The position numbers were made by a program, and so were the translations under genes. Below are positions 9,201-17,947 of a stretch of DNA of 31,231 nt, piece by piece; the first letter of the stretch is position 1; the number at the start of each line of letters is the position of its first letter. A model generated the notes under the pieces. The model saw only the letters and a program-made list of their open reading frames with translations, had not been told where the DNA came from and made no database searches. Source of the stretch: a virus; IMG/VR virus record IMGVR_UViG_3300050821_002257, positions 1 to 31,231 of that record, one strand, 5' to 3'.

Positions 9201-12200
9201 CTGGAGCCGCCGAGGGTGGACGTGAACGCCTGGCTGCCGACCGTGGATCCGGGCGGGCCGAACCAAGAGCCCTGACCAGCTCGGGACGCCACCTGGGCAG
9301 ACGAGGTGCCGGTGTCCGGCTTGCCGCCGTTGCCGCACCAGAGGTTGTAGGTCGTGCCGGGGACGACGGTCTGGAGGATCTGGCTGTAGCCGCCTCCGCC
9401 GCCGCCACCGCCACCGGCAGCTCCGGCCGCGCCCGCGCCCCACACCTCGGCGAGTACCTGGGTGACATTGGGCGGGCAGGTCCAGTGGGACAGGCCGGGG
9501 TTGGTGAACTGCACCACCGTGTTCGAGATCTGGGCCGGCTGGCCGCCCGCGCCGATCGACCACGGGACCGCGATGCCGGGCATGACGTTCAGGACGGGCT
9601 CGCAGGCGTACTCCCCGCCGCCGCCCCCGCCGCCGATGGCCGCGCCCGCGTTCGCGAGAGCCAGCATCTGGGCGGCGTTGAGCACGGTCGGCAGGATGCT
9701 GAACTCCTGCATCAGCCCCGCGAAGAAGTTCGAGACGGACTCAGGGTTGTACCCGATGCCGATCTTGTTGGCCTTGCCGAGGCCGAGCGCGCCCGTGAGC
9801 GCCGCCGTGGCCACCTGGAGGCCGTTGACGTACAGCCTCACCGTCGCGCCGTCCCATGTGAACGCGCAGTGCGTCCAGCCGGTGGCCGGGATGACCGACG
9901 CGGCGCTAGCCGACCCGATCGTGGTGCCATTGCCGACCGCTGCGGTGAGAGTGTATGGCGCGGTGCTGCTGATGTACATGTTCCAGCCGGAGTTGTCACC
10001 GCTCGCGCTGTTGGCGTTGGCGATGAGCGACGCGAACGCGCCCTCCGAGACGTTGTTGCAGTTGATCCAGCCCGAGATGGTCATCCGCTTGAGGCCGGAG
10101 ACCTGGAAGGGGATGTTCACCTCGGACGAGGTGCCGTTGAAGCTCGTCGAGTCGTTGCCCACGACGGCAGAGTTCACCTGGCTGAAGGTGACGGACGTGC
10201 CGGTGCCGGGGTGGTTGCCGGAGGACGAGTCGCCGGCGCTCGCGGACAGCTTCCACCACCCGAGCGGCTGGTACAGGGCGATGAAGCCGTCGTAGGACAG
10301 GGCCGACCCGCCCGCGCCGCCGCCCGCGAAGCACTCTGCCTGCACCTGGTAGACGCCCGGCGGCGTGACCCAGTTGCCAGTTGCCGGGCTGGTGATCTCC
10401 TGCACCATCTGCTGCGCGGCCGGGAGCTGGCACTGCACGTTGATGGGAGCGCGGGCCGAGCCCGGCAGGCCGAACAGGTTGTAGACGGTTCCCCGCGGAG
10501 AGATCTGGTTGGCCACCGTCTGCGGGTTGGCGACGAGCTGGTTAAGCCAGCAGTGCATGCGCACGTAGCCGGTAGCGCCGGAGCCCGACCAGTTCGAGAC
10601 GGACAGGGTGTAGCTCAGCACGGAGTCGTAGCTGAACTTCTGGCTGCCCTGCGGGATCGTGGTGTTGATCTGCGTCCACTTGGGCGTCGTGGGGGTCGTG
10701 CCGTACGTGACGCTCTTGGTGGTCGAGCTGAACTTGAGCGTGCGCCCGCTGGTGTCGGTCAGAACCCACGACAGGGTGACGTTCGAGATGAACTTCGGGT
10801 CCTTGGGCCACTGCGTGTCGTACGCCTGCCCGAACCACAGGGACAGGGTGCTCAGGCCCACGATCGACTGGGGCGTGGCGAACAGGCCGGTGTAGTTGGC
10901 GGCCGGCCACGGCATGTGCATCGGGATTGGCGTGGCGTAGTGCGCGGCGGACGTGCCGGCGACGGCTGCGTACTGGGACTCCAGGTTCCACGTCGAGCCC
11001 GGCGCGATGGCCATCACCAGCATGCAGGCTGCGTACGGCGAGCTGCCGGAGTACGAGGACGTGGCGGTCTGGGTGTTGGTGCCGTTGCCTAGATTCCAGA
11101 AGCCAGCCACTTCCGCAGAGCCGTTGATGGCGTTACCGACCGACGCGGTGAATCCGGCGGGCGTGCCCGCGACCTTGGTGTTGTTGTTCGAGAACAGGGC
11201 GAGGCAGTAGGTGCTGGACTCGGCGCTCTTGTTGGAGGACACTGCGGGCGAGGCGCTGGAGCCGGTTGTGCCGTTGGTGCCGGCCACGTCCACGCTGGCA
11301 AGGCCGTTCACTCCCATGACGTTCGCGGCCATGTTCTGGCTGTTGTTCGTCGTGATCGTGAACGAGTCAACGCTGGGCGTCAGGCCGTTCTTGATGGCCG
11401 GGGAGGTGAAGACCCACAGGCTGGTGGCCGGGGCGCTGGCATTCTGCTCGGTCTTGGTCAGCGTGTAGGGGTTGTTCCGCGAGTCCACGCAGGTAATCGT
11501 CTGCCCCGTGGCGTTCGGGGCGGTGACCGCGACCACAACTCCGTCGCCCTTGGGCACGGGGCCGAGGGTGAGCGGGATGGCGAGGGAGGTAGCGGAGTTC
11601 ACGGTGCCGGTGGCGACGCGGCGGATGCCCCCGGTGTTCACGGTGTAGTTGTCGAGCGTCACTGCGGTAGCGGGCGTCGCCTTGTTGAGCAGCGGAGCCG
11701 CGAACGCCAGATCCTGGATGCCGTCCACGTCGCTGCGCCCGTACGGGAGCGCCTGGATCGTGAGCGTGATCATCGCGATCGGGTAGTTGGCCTTGCCGAT
11801 GGCTGAGTTGCTCGCGCTGCCACCCTGGCTGTAGTTGAAGCCGTACAGCGGGGTGCTGGGGAGCGCGCGGAAGCAGTCGAAGACCATGGGCAGGCCGCTG
11901 TCGGCCGAGGTCCACTTGATCTGCCACGTCTGCTGGTCGATGAGCGCCATCAGGTACTCACGCGCGGCCAGCACCTGGTTCATGCCCCCGGCCACCGTGC
12001 CGAAGATGATGATGGGCAGGCTGATGGTGCGGTTGCTGGCGCGGTAGCCGAACGGGCGCTCCCCGTCGAGCAGCATGGAGGCCACGACGTCCTGCGTGGG
12101 CTGCGGCGCGTTCAGGTCGTACGATGCCTCGTAGCCGAACGCAGCGGAGTTCATGGACGGCGGCGCGAGGATGCGGTAGGTGGGGCCGACGCCGTTGGAG

Positions 12201-12781
12201 TCGAGCAGGAACGGGATCTGGGAGGGCACGCCCTGCACGCCGCCCATGACTTCGATCGTGTCGCTGAGCACCAGCGAGTCGCTGTCCTGCGCGATGATCG
12301 GGCTGTACTGCCAGGTGACGGTGTTCGTGGTGTTGGTCGGCGTCCACGGGAACGCGGTGTAGGTGAACGCGTAGTTGAAGTTGACGAAGACGTTGTTCTG
12401 GTCGATCACCTGGGCCTGGAAGACCGCGAAGGTGTTGGCGGCGGCCGGAGTTCCGGCGGCGGTGACGGTGCAGACAGCGTAGACGGAAGAGGCCGGAGCT
12501 GCGGTGGCCCCGGTTGACCAGGTGACCATCGCCCCGGCTGCCATCGAGCCCGAGTTTGCGGTGACGGTGCCGGTCTGCGTGTTCGTCGCCGAGAAGAACG
12601 TCAGGGTGAGGTTGATGCCAGCGTTGAACAGCGCGAGGAACTCGGCAACTGCCGTCGCGGTATAGGAAACTCCAGCGGTGACGGGAATCTGCTCACCCTG
12701 CATGCCAGGATTCGCATGGACGCCATCGCCCTGAATGCTGAGCCAGTACGGGTAATTACCCGTGCCCGAGTACGCTGCCAC
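6236..12781 (-). CDS. Giant Dit-like minor tail protein with nested adhesive modules
   Basis: About 2181 residues, far larger than an ordinary distal tail protein (250-350). The start is taken as GTG at 12781, 4 nt after GGAGG; a TTG at 12784 adds one residue but is too close to the ribosome site. Domains (numbered from the TTG): 1-130 CBM-like beta sandwich; 165-350 Dit-like core (DGERPFGYRASNRTISLPII, REYLMALI, MITLTIQALPYGRSD); 391-598, 1423-1633 and 1636-1850 three copies of one beta module; 600-780 jelly-roll-like; 803-1935 a Gly-rich domain enclosing a LamG domain (832-1045) and a second Gly-rich unit (1099-1340); 1940-2182 a terminal beta domain ending SPSGAPNLGVQYAPRW. Probable role: Dit ring plus host-binding appendages. 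It follows the tape measure gene, the usual Dit position. Confidence 0.83.
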   Translation of the reverse strand: MAAYSGTGNYPYWLSIQGDGVHANPGMQGEQIPVTAGVSYTATAVAEFLALFNAGINLTLTFFSATNTQTGTVTANSGSMAAGAMVTWSTGATAAPASSVYAVCTVTAAGTPAAANTFAVFQAQVIDQNNVFVNFNYAFTYTAFPWTPTNTTNTVTWQYSPIIAQDSDSLVLSDTIEVMGGVQGVPSQIPFLLDSNGVGPTYRILAPPSMNSAAFGYEASYDLNAPQPTQDVVASMLLDGERPFGYRASNRTISLPIIIFGTVAGGMNQVLAAREYLMALIDQQTWQIKWTSADSGLPMVFDCFRALPSTPLYGFNYSQGGSASNSAIGKANYPIAMITLTIQALPYGRSDVDGIQDLAFAAPLLNKATPATAVTLDNYTVNTGGIRRVATGTVNSATSLAIPLTLGPVPKGDGVVVAVTAPNATGQTITCVDSRNNPYTLTKTEQNASAPATSLWVFTSPAIKNGLTPSVDSFTITTNNSQNMAANVMGVNGLASVDVAGTNGTTGSSASPAVSSNKSAESSTYCLALFSNNNTKVAGTPAGFTASVGNAINGSAEVAGFWNLGNGTNTQTATSSYSGSSPYAACMLVMAIAPGSTWNLESQYAAVAGTSAAHYATPIPMHMPWPAANYTGLFATPQSIVGLSTLSLWFGQAYDTQWPKDPKFISNVTLSWVLTDTSGRTLKFSSTTKSVTYGTTPTTPKWTQINTTIPQGSQKFSYDSVLSYTLSVSNWSGSGATGYVRMHCWLNQLVANPQTVANQISPRGTVYNLFGLPGSARAPINVQCQLPAAQQMVQEITSPATGNWVTPPGVYQVQAECFAGGGAGGSALSYDGFIALYQPLGWWKLSASAGDSSSGNHPGTGTSVTFSQVNSAVVGNDSTSFNGTSSEVNIPFQVSGLKRMTISGWINCNNVSEGAFASLIANANSASGDNSGWNMYISSTAPYTLTAAVGNGTTIGSASAASVIPATGWTHCAFTWDGATVRLYVNGLQVATAALTGALGLGKANKIGIGYNPESVSNFFAGLMQEFSILPTVLNAAQMLALANAGAAIGGGGGGGEYACEPVLNVMPGIAVPWSIGAGGQPAQISNTVVQFTNPGLSHWTCPPNVTQVLAEVWGAGAAGAAGGGGGGGGGYSQILQTVVPGTTYNLWCGNGGKPDTGTSSAQVASRAGQGSWFGPPGSTVGSQAFTSTLGGSSGITGGTSGGYGAVAPGHDAIGSIVWPGGRGGGSPGPAGGGGGGAAGLLGPGGVGGASPASSIGGKWVGAGTGGTGTGQGGNGGAGAPEPGFPVVGQAPGGGGGGGYTSVPLVTTTAASKATSSAAQVNYLGAAGANGMVQLTYSVNTNAATNGGATTFGTVPTTGTIVSANGGVAAAANSAAGAAGGSGSSNFIHNNGGMGALDLNTAQGSWMKSPAVSGVGTMQSLASTTYTTSVGTTSASSSSCALGAALVLIESSTFVGDIQVTDSAGNIYDLVDSAQAGASGTQCAVYAFTANIEFPITTSTTLTVSSNTSQQYGVLWFASPFMLAGADTANLNQNNGNGTTASGQFGITDTESVVYQVAVAVNDSTSAYTVANSNITWYPLASTNTVTAGVMRMDAFVMLNQAGGTGAANSGDTFSATLTTGNWAVLCVPMLAANQVDAMVTMDWKAGTTPGATTSWTSFANMSANGMIAVLGVCGSGSTITGGPSAMSDAAGNTYTLQETLTLPSNLGAMFAFTAPVTHAVSAGTTGSIAWGHASAAPEYTVYMWWLPNVVGLDANGVSGVTGAAATSGAATYTPRAAGDMAVSFVGNATTATQNFNDQTGPWNSMTKGGQAYLWGATYASQMVENNTMTSSPSWSASAPFGIINLGFTNVSIGGGGGAAGGPYGPGYPATTWQFGGPAYAGGGKGGQGAGNANAPGGGAGLPGGGGAGGYSGSLSSTPEIGGTGGAGMVRLTWEPPLQVFNSLIVHRPGQGATPNLCPICPIPITDIPNNTEYVMPSLVPNMNAAFNSTYTVMLANYSWDNPNGTAARQITVTINQYAYPGGPQSSVQVSRSLVPSTDVVNGLIGFGEVTLPINEYAGYNDQSYFTVSIQDTDQSDRFMDVLFLDTTGQTIITNIDPGQAAYGQYVNYFYDEATADRDLGFMGASFQDRQHSVSVLPFTSISGGALYITPGDNLFMTYSPSGAPNLGVQYAPRWFLDRTS

Positions 12782-12871
12782 CAAGCCTCCAAATGCCTGC
12801 CTGGGCCAACCTCAGCGAACTGGGCGCTCCCTTCACGCGCAGCCTACTAGCTCAGCCCGAATGGGTAAAGG

Positions 12872-15800
12872 TCACCGCTTCGATCGCATGCCAGCGCCCA
12901 CCCCGCCGTTGATTGCCTTGGCGAGGTTGTAAGGCTGCTGCTGTCCCTGGTTGGCGAGCGTCTGGAGCAGTCCGATAAGCTGCTGTCCCTGCGCCTGCGT
13001 CATCGGCTGCATGAAGTTGTCGCCTCCGGTGTTGTGTCCGGGGCTGACCATCTCGGGGCCGTTCTCGGCGAAGCTGTACGGCACGCCGGAGTTGACGCCG
13101 AATCCCAGGACGGGCTCCGAGATCGTGCCGCCCGCGCTGAACGGCTTGACCTGCGATGCCTTGCCGATGGCGTTGGCTGCTGCCTGAGCGGGAGCGGCCT
13201 TGCCGTTGCTGTTCATAATGGACGTCGCCAGCGCGAGGCCCTCGGGGTGCACGTCGTTGATGCCGTAGCGCTCGACGCCCTTGCCCCACTCGTTCGCAGC
13301 CTCCAGAACCGAGGTCGCCCGGTTCATCTCGCTGATGACGCCCCAGTCACCCGACGTCGAGATGAACTTGATGATCATCGGGAGCTGGGTGGACAGGCCG
13401 CCCTGGAATGCCGCGTTGGAAATCGTGCCCGCCGGAGTCCAGCCGATCAGACCACGACCGCCTGTGCCCTGTGCCATCGGGTTCCAGGTGGACTCACCCC
13501 AGATGGAGGCGATAGCTCCGGCCGCCGCGATCGGCGTCATCTTGGCGTACGACTCCAGGTACTTGAAGATCGCCGCGCCGTTCGCCATCTCGCCAGCACC
13601 GGCCGGCCCGAGCGGTCCGCCATCGGGTCCGCCCTCAGCCGACGCCTGAGCTGCCGAGAGAGCAGACGAGGTGACGTTCGAGAACTGGGCGTTGACCGCC
13701 TGGGCGAACTGAACGACGTCGTTCTCGACGCCCTTGGTCGCGTTGACGTTGCCCGACGAGATGATGGGCTGCTCTCCGATGAGGCCGCCCGAGGCGAAGC
13801 CCGGCACCTTGTAGCCGCCTGCGGCCATGTGGTTAGCCACGGACGCCGCGTGCTGCGGCGGGACGATCAGCTCACCCGGCTTGGCCATGACGTGCACGGA
13901 GTCGGTGTTGCTGTGGTTGCCCGAGATCCATGCGCCGGCCGCAGCGTGAATGTCCTGGGAGATGCCGATGGCCGGGTTGGTCTTGGGGTTAGCACCCTTG
14001 GGCGTGAGCACGCCACCACCACCGCCGAGCACGATGCCCGCAGCGGAGATCTTGGCCGAGATGGAGCCCGATCCGGACAGGAGTTCCTGCACGGCCACGT
14101 TGTAGGGCGAGCCGCCGGCCAGGTTCTTCAGCGATCCCCACAGAGCGTCGGCCGCGCTCTTGTTCAGCCCGAACTGGCGGGCCGTCTTCTCGAATGCGCT
14201 CTCGGTCTCGCCCGCCTTGGAGGACAGGGTGTCGAGGTACTGGTTGCGCAGCGTGTTCCACAGGGTGTTGGCCTGCGAGGTGGTGAGGTCGAGGCCCTGC
14301 TTGGCGAGGTTGATGAAGCTGGCCTTGGCCGCGTCGCCCTTCTGGGCGATCGTGTCGAGGTACTGAAGACGCAGCTCGCCCCACAGGGCGTTCGCCTGCT
14401 GGCTGGTGAGGTGCAGGCCGTTCATGGCGAGGTTGACGAACTGGCCCTTGGTGGTGGTTGCCTTGTTCGCGAGGACGTCGAGGCCCTGCTGCCGCAGCAT
14501 CCCCCACAGTTCCTGCGCCTTGGTGGTGGAGAGGTGCAGGCCGTTCTCGGCGAAGTTGATGAACGCGGCCTTGGAGTTGTTGGCCTTGCCCGACACCATG
14601 TCGAGATCCTGCTGCTTGATGTTGTTCCACAGCGTGGTCACCTGCTGGGAAGTCATCTTCAGCGCGCCGGTCGCGAAGCTCATGAACGCCGAGGCGGCGG
14701 CCTTGGCCGCAGCGCCCGCGCGGTTGGAGGCGGCAGCCTGAGCGTCGAGCTTGTTCTGGTTGGCGATCAGGTCGGCGTTCAGCACGTTGAGGTTCTGGCT
14801 GCTCATGCCGAGGGCGTGCGCCATGCTCAGCGTCATCTGCCGGGCGGTCTCAGCGCCAACGCCGGAGCGCACGAGCGCGTCGTAGTACTGGGTGCCCGTG
14901 AGCACCGTGGCCTTGGTGAGCTGCCCGTTGGCGGAGGCCAGAGCGTGCCCGAACGCGGTCATCTTCTGCGCGCCGCCGTCGAGCGCGAACACCAGCTTGT
15001 CCTGGGCGGCGATGGCAGTAGCCTGCATGGCCCCGGTCAGCGCGTTGGCCACCGAGACGACGTTCTGGATCGAGCTGGCGAGCGTGCCGTTGACGTGCTG
15101 GAGAGTCTGCGCGGCTCCGGCGGCACCGCCCTTGCCAAGCCACTTGGTGAGCTTCTGCCACGTGTTGACCGAGCCGTCCGCACGCTGGGCCAGCGCCACG
15201 ATGCCCGCCCGGGCCGACTCGTTCGCGCCCGCCATGGGGACGAGCTGCTGGATAACGGCCTTGATGCCCTGGTTGGCCAGGTTCTTCTGCGCCTGCGTCG
15301 CGCCGCCCGTGGCCGCGGTGTAGGTGGTAAGCGCGCTGACCTGTGCCTGGGCTCCGCTGAACACGGACTGGAAGTCGCCGCGCAGGGTGAGGCTCTGGGC
15401 GTTCAGGCCCGTCATGGAAGCGCCCGCGACCTTGGCGTCCTTGGCGAACGTCTGGATGCCCTGCTCGAACGGGACGAACGCGGCCTCGCCGCCCTCAACG
15501 GTGCTGATGTACGTGCCCCACGCGCTGTTGAGGGCCTGGACGTTCTTGAGCTGGCTTGAGGCAGCGAAGTTCATCGCGGCGATGTTGGAGGCAGCCTGCC
15601 CCTGGCTATTGCTCATGAAGCCAATAGCCTTGGTGTAGTTGTCGATCTCCTGCACGATCACCGCGAGCTGCTTGGGCGTCGCCGTGTTGACCGTGTTCCA
15701 CTTGATGCCGAGCGCGGTGGCCACGCTGATCGCGTTGCCCATGCCCCCGGCGGCCTTGGCCACGGCCAGCTCGTTCTGCGCGGCCGGGGTGGCGGCCTTG

Positions 15801-17947
15801 GCGATGTCCTGGAGGTTGGTGACGTACTCCTGGACCGCCGCCGCCGGGAACGGCTGGTAGACCGGCTGGCTGTTGGGTCCTGCGCCCTTGTTCGCCCCGG
15901 TGCCGCTGCCGTACGGCCCGACAGCCCCGCCGCCCTTGACCGGCGTGTACGGCCCGACCGCAGCCGCGCTCGTCTCGGCCTTGGCCAGCTTGTTGTAGGT
16001 GTTGGTCAGGTTCTCGATCGCCTGGCCGGTCTTGATGACGGCGTTGGTGGTGTTCGTGAAGATGGTGTTGGGGTTGGAGTTCTGGATCGACTGGACCAGA
16101 GCCTGACCCATCTTCTGGATCGCGTCGGTGGTCGAGCGCAGCGCGAAGTACAGCCCGACGCCGATAGCCGCAGCCGCCGCGATTGCCCAGCCTGCAATCG
16201 GCACGTCAGCGAGCACGGCCCCGGCGTCGCCGAGGAGCTTGATGCCCATGCCCGCGACCCGGCTGCTGCCGGTGACTTCCGAGATCGCGCCGCCCGCGTT
16301 GGAGAGGTCACGGCCCCAGTTGACCGCTGACTTGGCGCTGTTGACGAAGCCGCCGACCAGGTTGCCGAGGCCGGTGCCGAGCATGGCGATCTTGGATCCG
16401 CTGCCCTCTACCTTTGCGCCGGTCTCAGCGACGGTGGCACCTGCGGACAGCGCGTTGCGCCCGAAGGTCAGGAAGAGGGTGGACGCGAGGCCGAGGTAGA
16501 AGATCGCGCCGTGAACTGCAAGGCCGATCTTGAGGAGCGGCTGGAGGAACTGGAGCACGTCGGCCGCAGCGCCCAGGATGTCCGTGCCGAGGTGCAGCAG
16601 GATCGTGGCGTAGCCGGGCACCGACTCGAAGAAGATCGCGAGGATCTTGCCGACGTTCCCGAACGCCTCGCCCAGCTCGTGAAGGTCGTTCGCGCCGCCC
16701 TGAATGAACTTCGCGAAGCCGCCTCCGCCGCCCTGAACGAGCTGGTCAATGTGAGCGCCGAGCACATCGAACAGGTGTCCAATGCCCTGAAGCACAGGGG
16801 TCAGCTTGCCCGAGCTGGTCTCGATCGCGGTCAGGCCAGCGCCGAAAGCGTCCCAGATCTCCGGCTTGAGCGCCTGCGACAGCTTGGTCAGGCCGGTAGT
16901 GAGCCCGTCCATGGGCGTGTTAGTGGCGCTCATGACCGCCTGGACGGTCTTCCACTGCGCGACAACCTGCTTGGCGTCCTGGAAGCTCGCCGCCGCGAAG
17001 ATGCCCATGGCGATAGCGGCCGGACCCCACACGGCGGCAGTCTCGATGACGGCCTCAGCCAGGATGTGCCAGCCGGACGCCTGCGCGATGACGTTGGGGA
17101 AGTGCAGGGCGCTCAGCGCGCCGCCGAACAGCGGGATGTGAACTTGCAGCGCGGAAATCGCCGCGCCCCAGATGCCGTAGCTGCGGCCCATCCGCGTAGT
17201 GATCGTGTCGTTGTCGCTCTCCACTGTGGAGAGGTTCATCAGGGCGCGCATGAAGCTGTTGACGCCCGCCGTGGTCGTGGCAAGGCCAGCGCCGCTGGCG
17301 AGGTCGATCGTGCCCGTGTTGTGGGTGTCCAGCGTGGACTCGGCGGCCTTGAGCGCGACGATCTTGGCCAGCGCCGGCATGATGTTCAGGTTGACATCGT
17401 TGCGCGCGTTCTGTTCCTGGATGAACTGCCCGAGCGAGGCGTTGGCCGTCTTGAGCATCTGCATCTTGCCGAGTGCGGGCAGGATGTTCCAGTTGGGCGA
17501 GACCTTCTCGGCGTTCAGTTCCTTGACGAACGCGTCGTAGGTGCCCTGGACCTTGGCGAGCTGGGCAGGATTGAGCTGGAGCCCCACTTCCATATCCTTG
17601 CCGGACAGGAACGCCTGGAGCTGCGTCTGCATCTTGCCGAGCGAGGCCGAGTCCAGCCGCGTGCCGACGTCGATTGTGTGGGCCTTGGTGTAGGCCGCGA
17701 GCTGCGCCACCATACGGGCGGCCGAAGACTTGTCCAGGTTGACCCCGACATTGATCGGGTTGGCCTTGCTGACCGCCTTGAGCTGCGTGCCGATCTTGGC
17801 GACGTCGGCCTTGTTGAGCTGCGCCCCGACATTCACCTCGGGCCGGACGGCGGCGGCGTCCTTGTCTACCGCAGCGCGCAGTTGCGACCCGAACTGGTCA
17901 GTCTGGGGAAGGATCGCGATATAGGCTTCGCCGAGTAGCCGTGCCAT
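12872..17947 (-). CDS. Tape measure protein with tail-lysozyme-like domain
   Basis: Encodes 1691 residues; the ATG overlaps the upstream stop (TAATG). It sets tail length and occupies the tube lumen. At roughly 0.15 nm per residue it would fit a tail near 250 nm (a rule of thumb, not a measurement). Layout: four 27-residue repeats (38-145); hydrophobic helices at about 293-320, 470-495 and 578-602; long Ala/Gln-rich helical region; five 41-residue repeats (1088-1277); Gly-rich linkers; and a lysozyme-like domain at 1452-1580, with SIWGESTWNP placing a candidate catalytic Glu at 1485 followed by GGRGLIGWTP, as in the phage tail lysozyme family (PF18013 type). Two similar short motifs, FASGGLIGEQPI and FSAGGTISEPVLG, flank the lysozyme domain. 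It is preceded by chaperones and followed by Dit. Confidence 0.95.
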   Translation of the reverse strand: MARLLGEAYIAILPQTDQFGSQLRAAVDKDAAAVRPEVNVGAQLNKADVAKIGTQLKAVSKANPINVGVNLDKSSAARMVAQLAAYTKAHTIDVGTRLDSASLGKMQTQLQAFLSGKDMEVGLQLNPAQLAKVQGTYDAFVKELNAEKVSPNWNILPALGKMQMLKTANASLGQFIQEQNARNDVNLNIMPALAKIVALKAAESTLDTHNTGTIDLASGAGLATTTAGVNSFMRALMNLSTVESDNDTITTRMGRSYGIWGAAISALQVHIPLFGGALSALHFPNVIAQASGWHILAEAVIETAAVWGPAAIAMGIFAAASFQDAKQVVAQWKTVQAVMSATNTPMDGLTTGLTKLSQALKPEIWDAFGAGLTAIETSSGKLTPVLQGIGHLFDVLGAHIDQLVQGGGGGFAKFIQGGANDLHELGEAFGNVGKILAIFFESVPGYATILLHLGTDILGAAADVLQFLQPLLKIGLAVHGAIFYLGLASTLFLTFGRNALSAGATVAETGAKVEGSGSKIAMLGTGLGNLVGGFVNSAKSAVNWGRDLSNAGGAISEVTGSSRVAGMGIKLLGDAGAVLADVPIAGWAIAAAAAIGVGLYFALRSTTDAIQKMGQALVQSIQNSNPNTIFTNTTNAVIKTGQAIENLTNTYNKLAKAETSAAAVGPYTPVKGGGAVGPYGSGTGANKGAGPNSQPVYQPFPAAAVQEYVTNLQDIAKAATPAAQNELAVAKAAGGMGNAISVATALGIKWNTVNTATPKQLAVIVQEIDNYTKAIGFMSNSQGQAASNIAAMNFAASSQLKNVQALNSAWGTYISTVEGGEAAFVPFEQGIQTFAKDAKVAGASMTGLNAQSLTLRGDFQSVFSGAQAQVSALTTYTAATGGATQAQKNLANQGIKAVIQQLVPMAGANESARAGIVALAQRADGSVNTWQKLTKWLGKGGAAGAAQTLQHVNGTLASSIQNVVSVANALTGAMQATAIAAQDKLVFALDGGAQKMTAFGHALASANGQLTKATVLTGTQYYDALVRSGVGAETARQMTLSMAHALGMSSQNLNVLNADLIANQNKLDAQAAASNRAGAAAKAAASAFMSFATGALKMTSQQVTTLWNNIKQQDLDMVSGKANNSKAAFINFAENGLHLSTTKAQELWGMLRQQGLDVLANKATTTKGQFVNLAMNGLHLTSQQANALWGELRLQYLDTIAQKGDAAKASFINLAKQGLDLTTSQANTLWNTLRNQYLDTLSSKAGETESAFEKTARQFGLNKSAADALWGSLKNLAGGSPYNVAVQELLSGSGSISAKISAAGIVLGGGGGVLTPKGANPKTNPAIGISQDIHAAAGAWISGNHSNTDSVHVMAKPGELIVPPQHAASVANHMAAGGYKVPGFASGGLIGEQPIISSGNVNATKGVENDVVQFAQAVNAQFSNVTSSALSAAQASAEGGPDGGPLGPAGAGEMANGAAIFKYLESYAKMTPIAAAGAIASIWGESTWNPMAQGTGGRGLIGWTPAGTISNAAFQGGLSTQLPMIIKFISTSGDWGVISEMNRATSVLEAANEWGKGVERYGINDVHPEGLALATSIMNSNGKAAPAQAAANAIGKASQVKPFSAGGTISEPVLGFGVNSGVPYSFAENGPEMVSPGHNTGGDNFMQPMTQAQGQQLIGLLQTLANQGQQQPYNLAKAINGGVGAGMRSKR
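14117..14686 (-). repeat. Five tandem 41-residue (123-bp) repeats in the tape measure
   Basis: Residues 1088-1277 of the tape measure contain five units with the pattern F-x-N-x-A-x-x-G-L-x-L-[ST]-x-x-x-A-x-x-L-W, followed by x-x-L-R-x-Q-x-L-D and a K-A/K-G end. The Trp residues fall at 1107, 1148, 1189, 1230 and 1270, a spacing of 41, 41, 41 and 40. The last copy is the most diverged. Each unit is predicted to be two helices. Addition or loss of units would change tail length in fixed steps. Confidence 0.9.
17513..17836 (-). repeat. Four tandem 27-residue (81-bp) repeats at tape measure N-terminus
   Basis: Residues 38-145 hold four units starting VNVG, INVG, IDVG and MEVG (positions 38, 65, 92 and 119, exactly 27 apart). 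Each continues x-x-L-[ND]-x-x-x-x-x-K followed by a helix with T-Q-L or A-Q-L: a short strand and a helix per unit. The protein level shows it clearly; DNA identity between units is lower. Confidence 0.85.

Noticed and set aside
8966-11092. A 708-residue + strand open frame opposite the giant Dit gene
   Set aside because: Arg/Ala-rich shadow frame created by GC-rich codons on the other strand.
12785-12871. The 87-nt gap between tape measure and Dit genes
   Set aside because: Read on both strands; apart from the Dit ribosome site (GGAGG) I see no hairpin, promoter or small gene.
13034-15559. An 841-residue + strand open frame opposite the tape measure gene
   Set aside because: Arg/Gly/Val/Asp-rich composition typical of antisense frames in GC-rich DNA; no ribosome site and no recognisable domain, while the opposite strand encodes a clear tape measure protein.
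16511-17938. A 475-residue + strand open frame opposite the tape measure start
   Set aside because: Shadow of the leftward gene; composition is antisense-like and it has no context.
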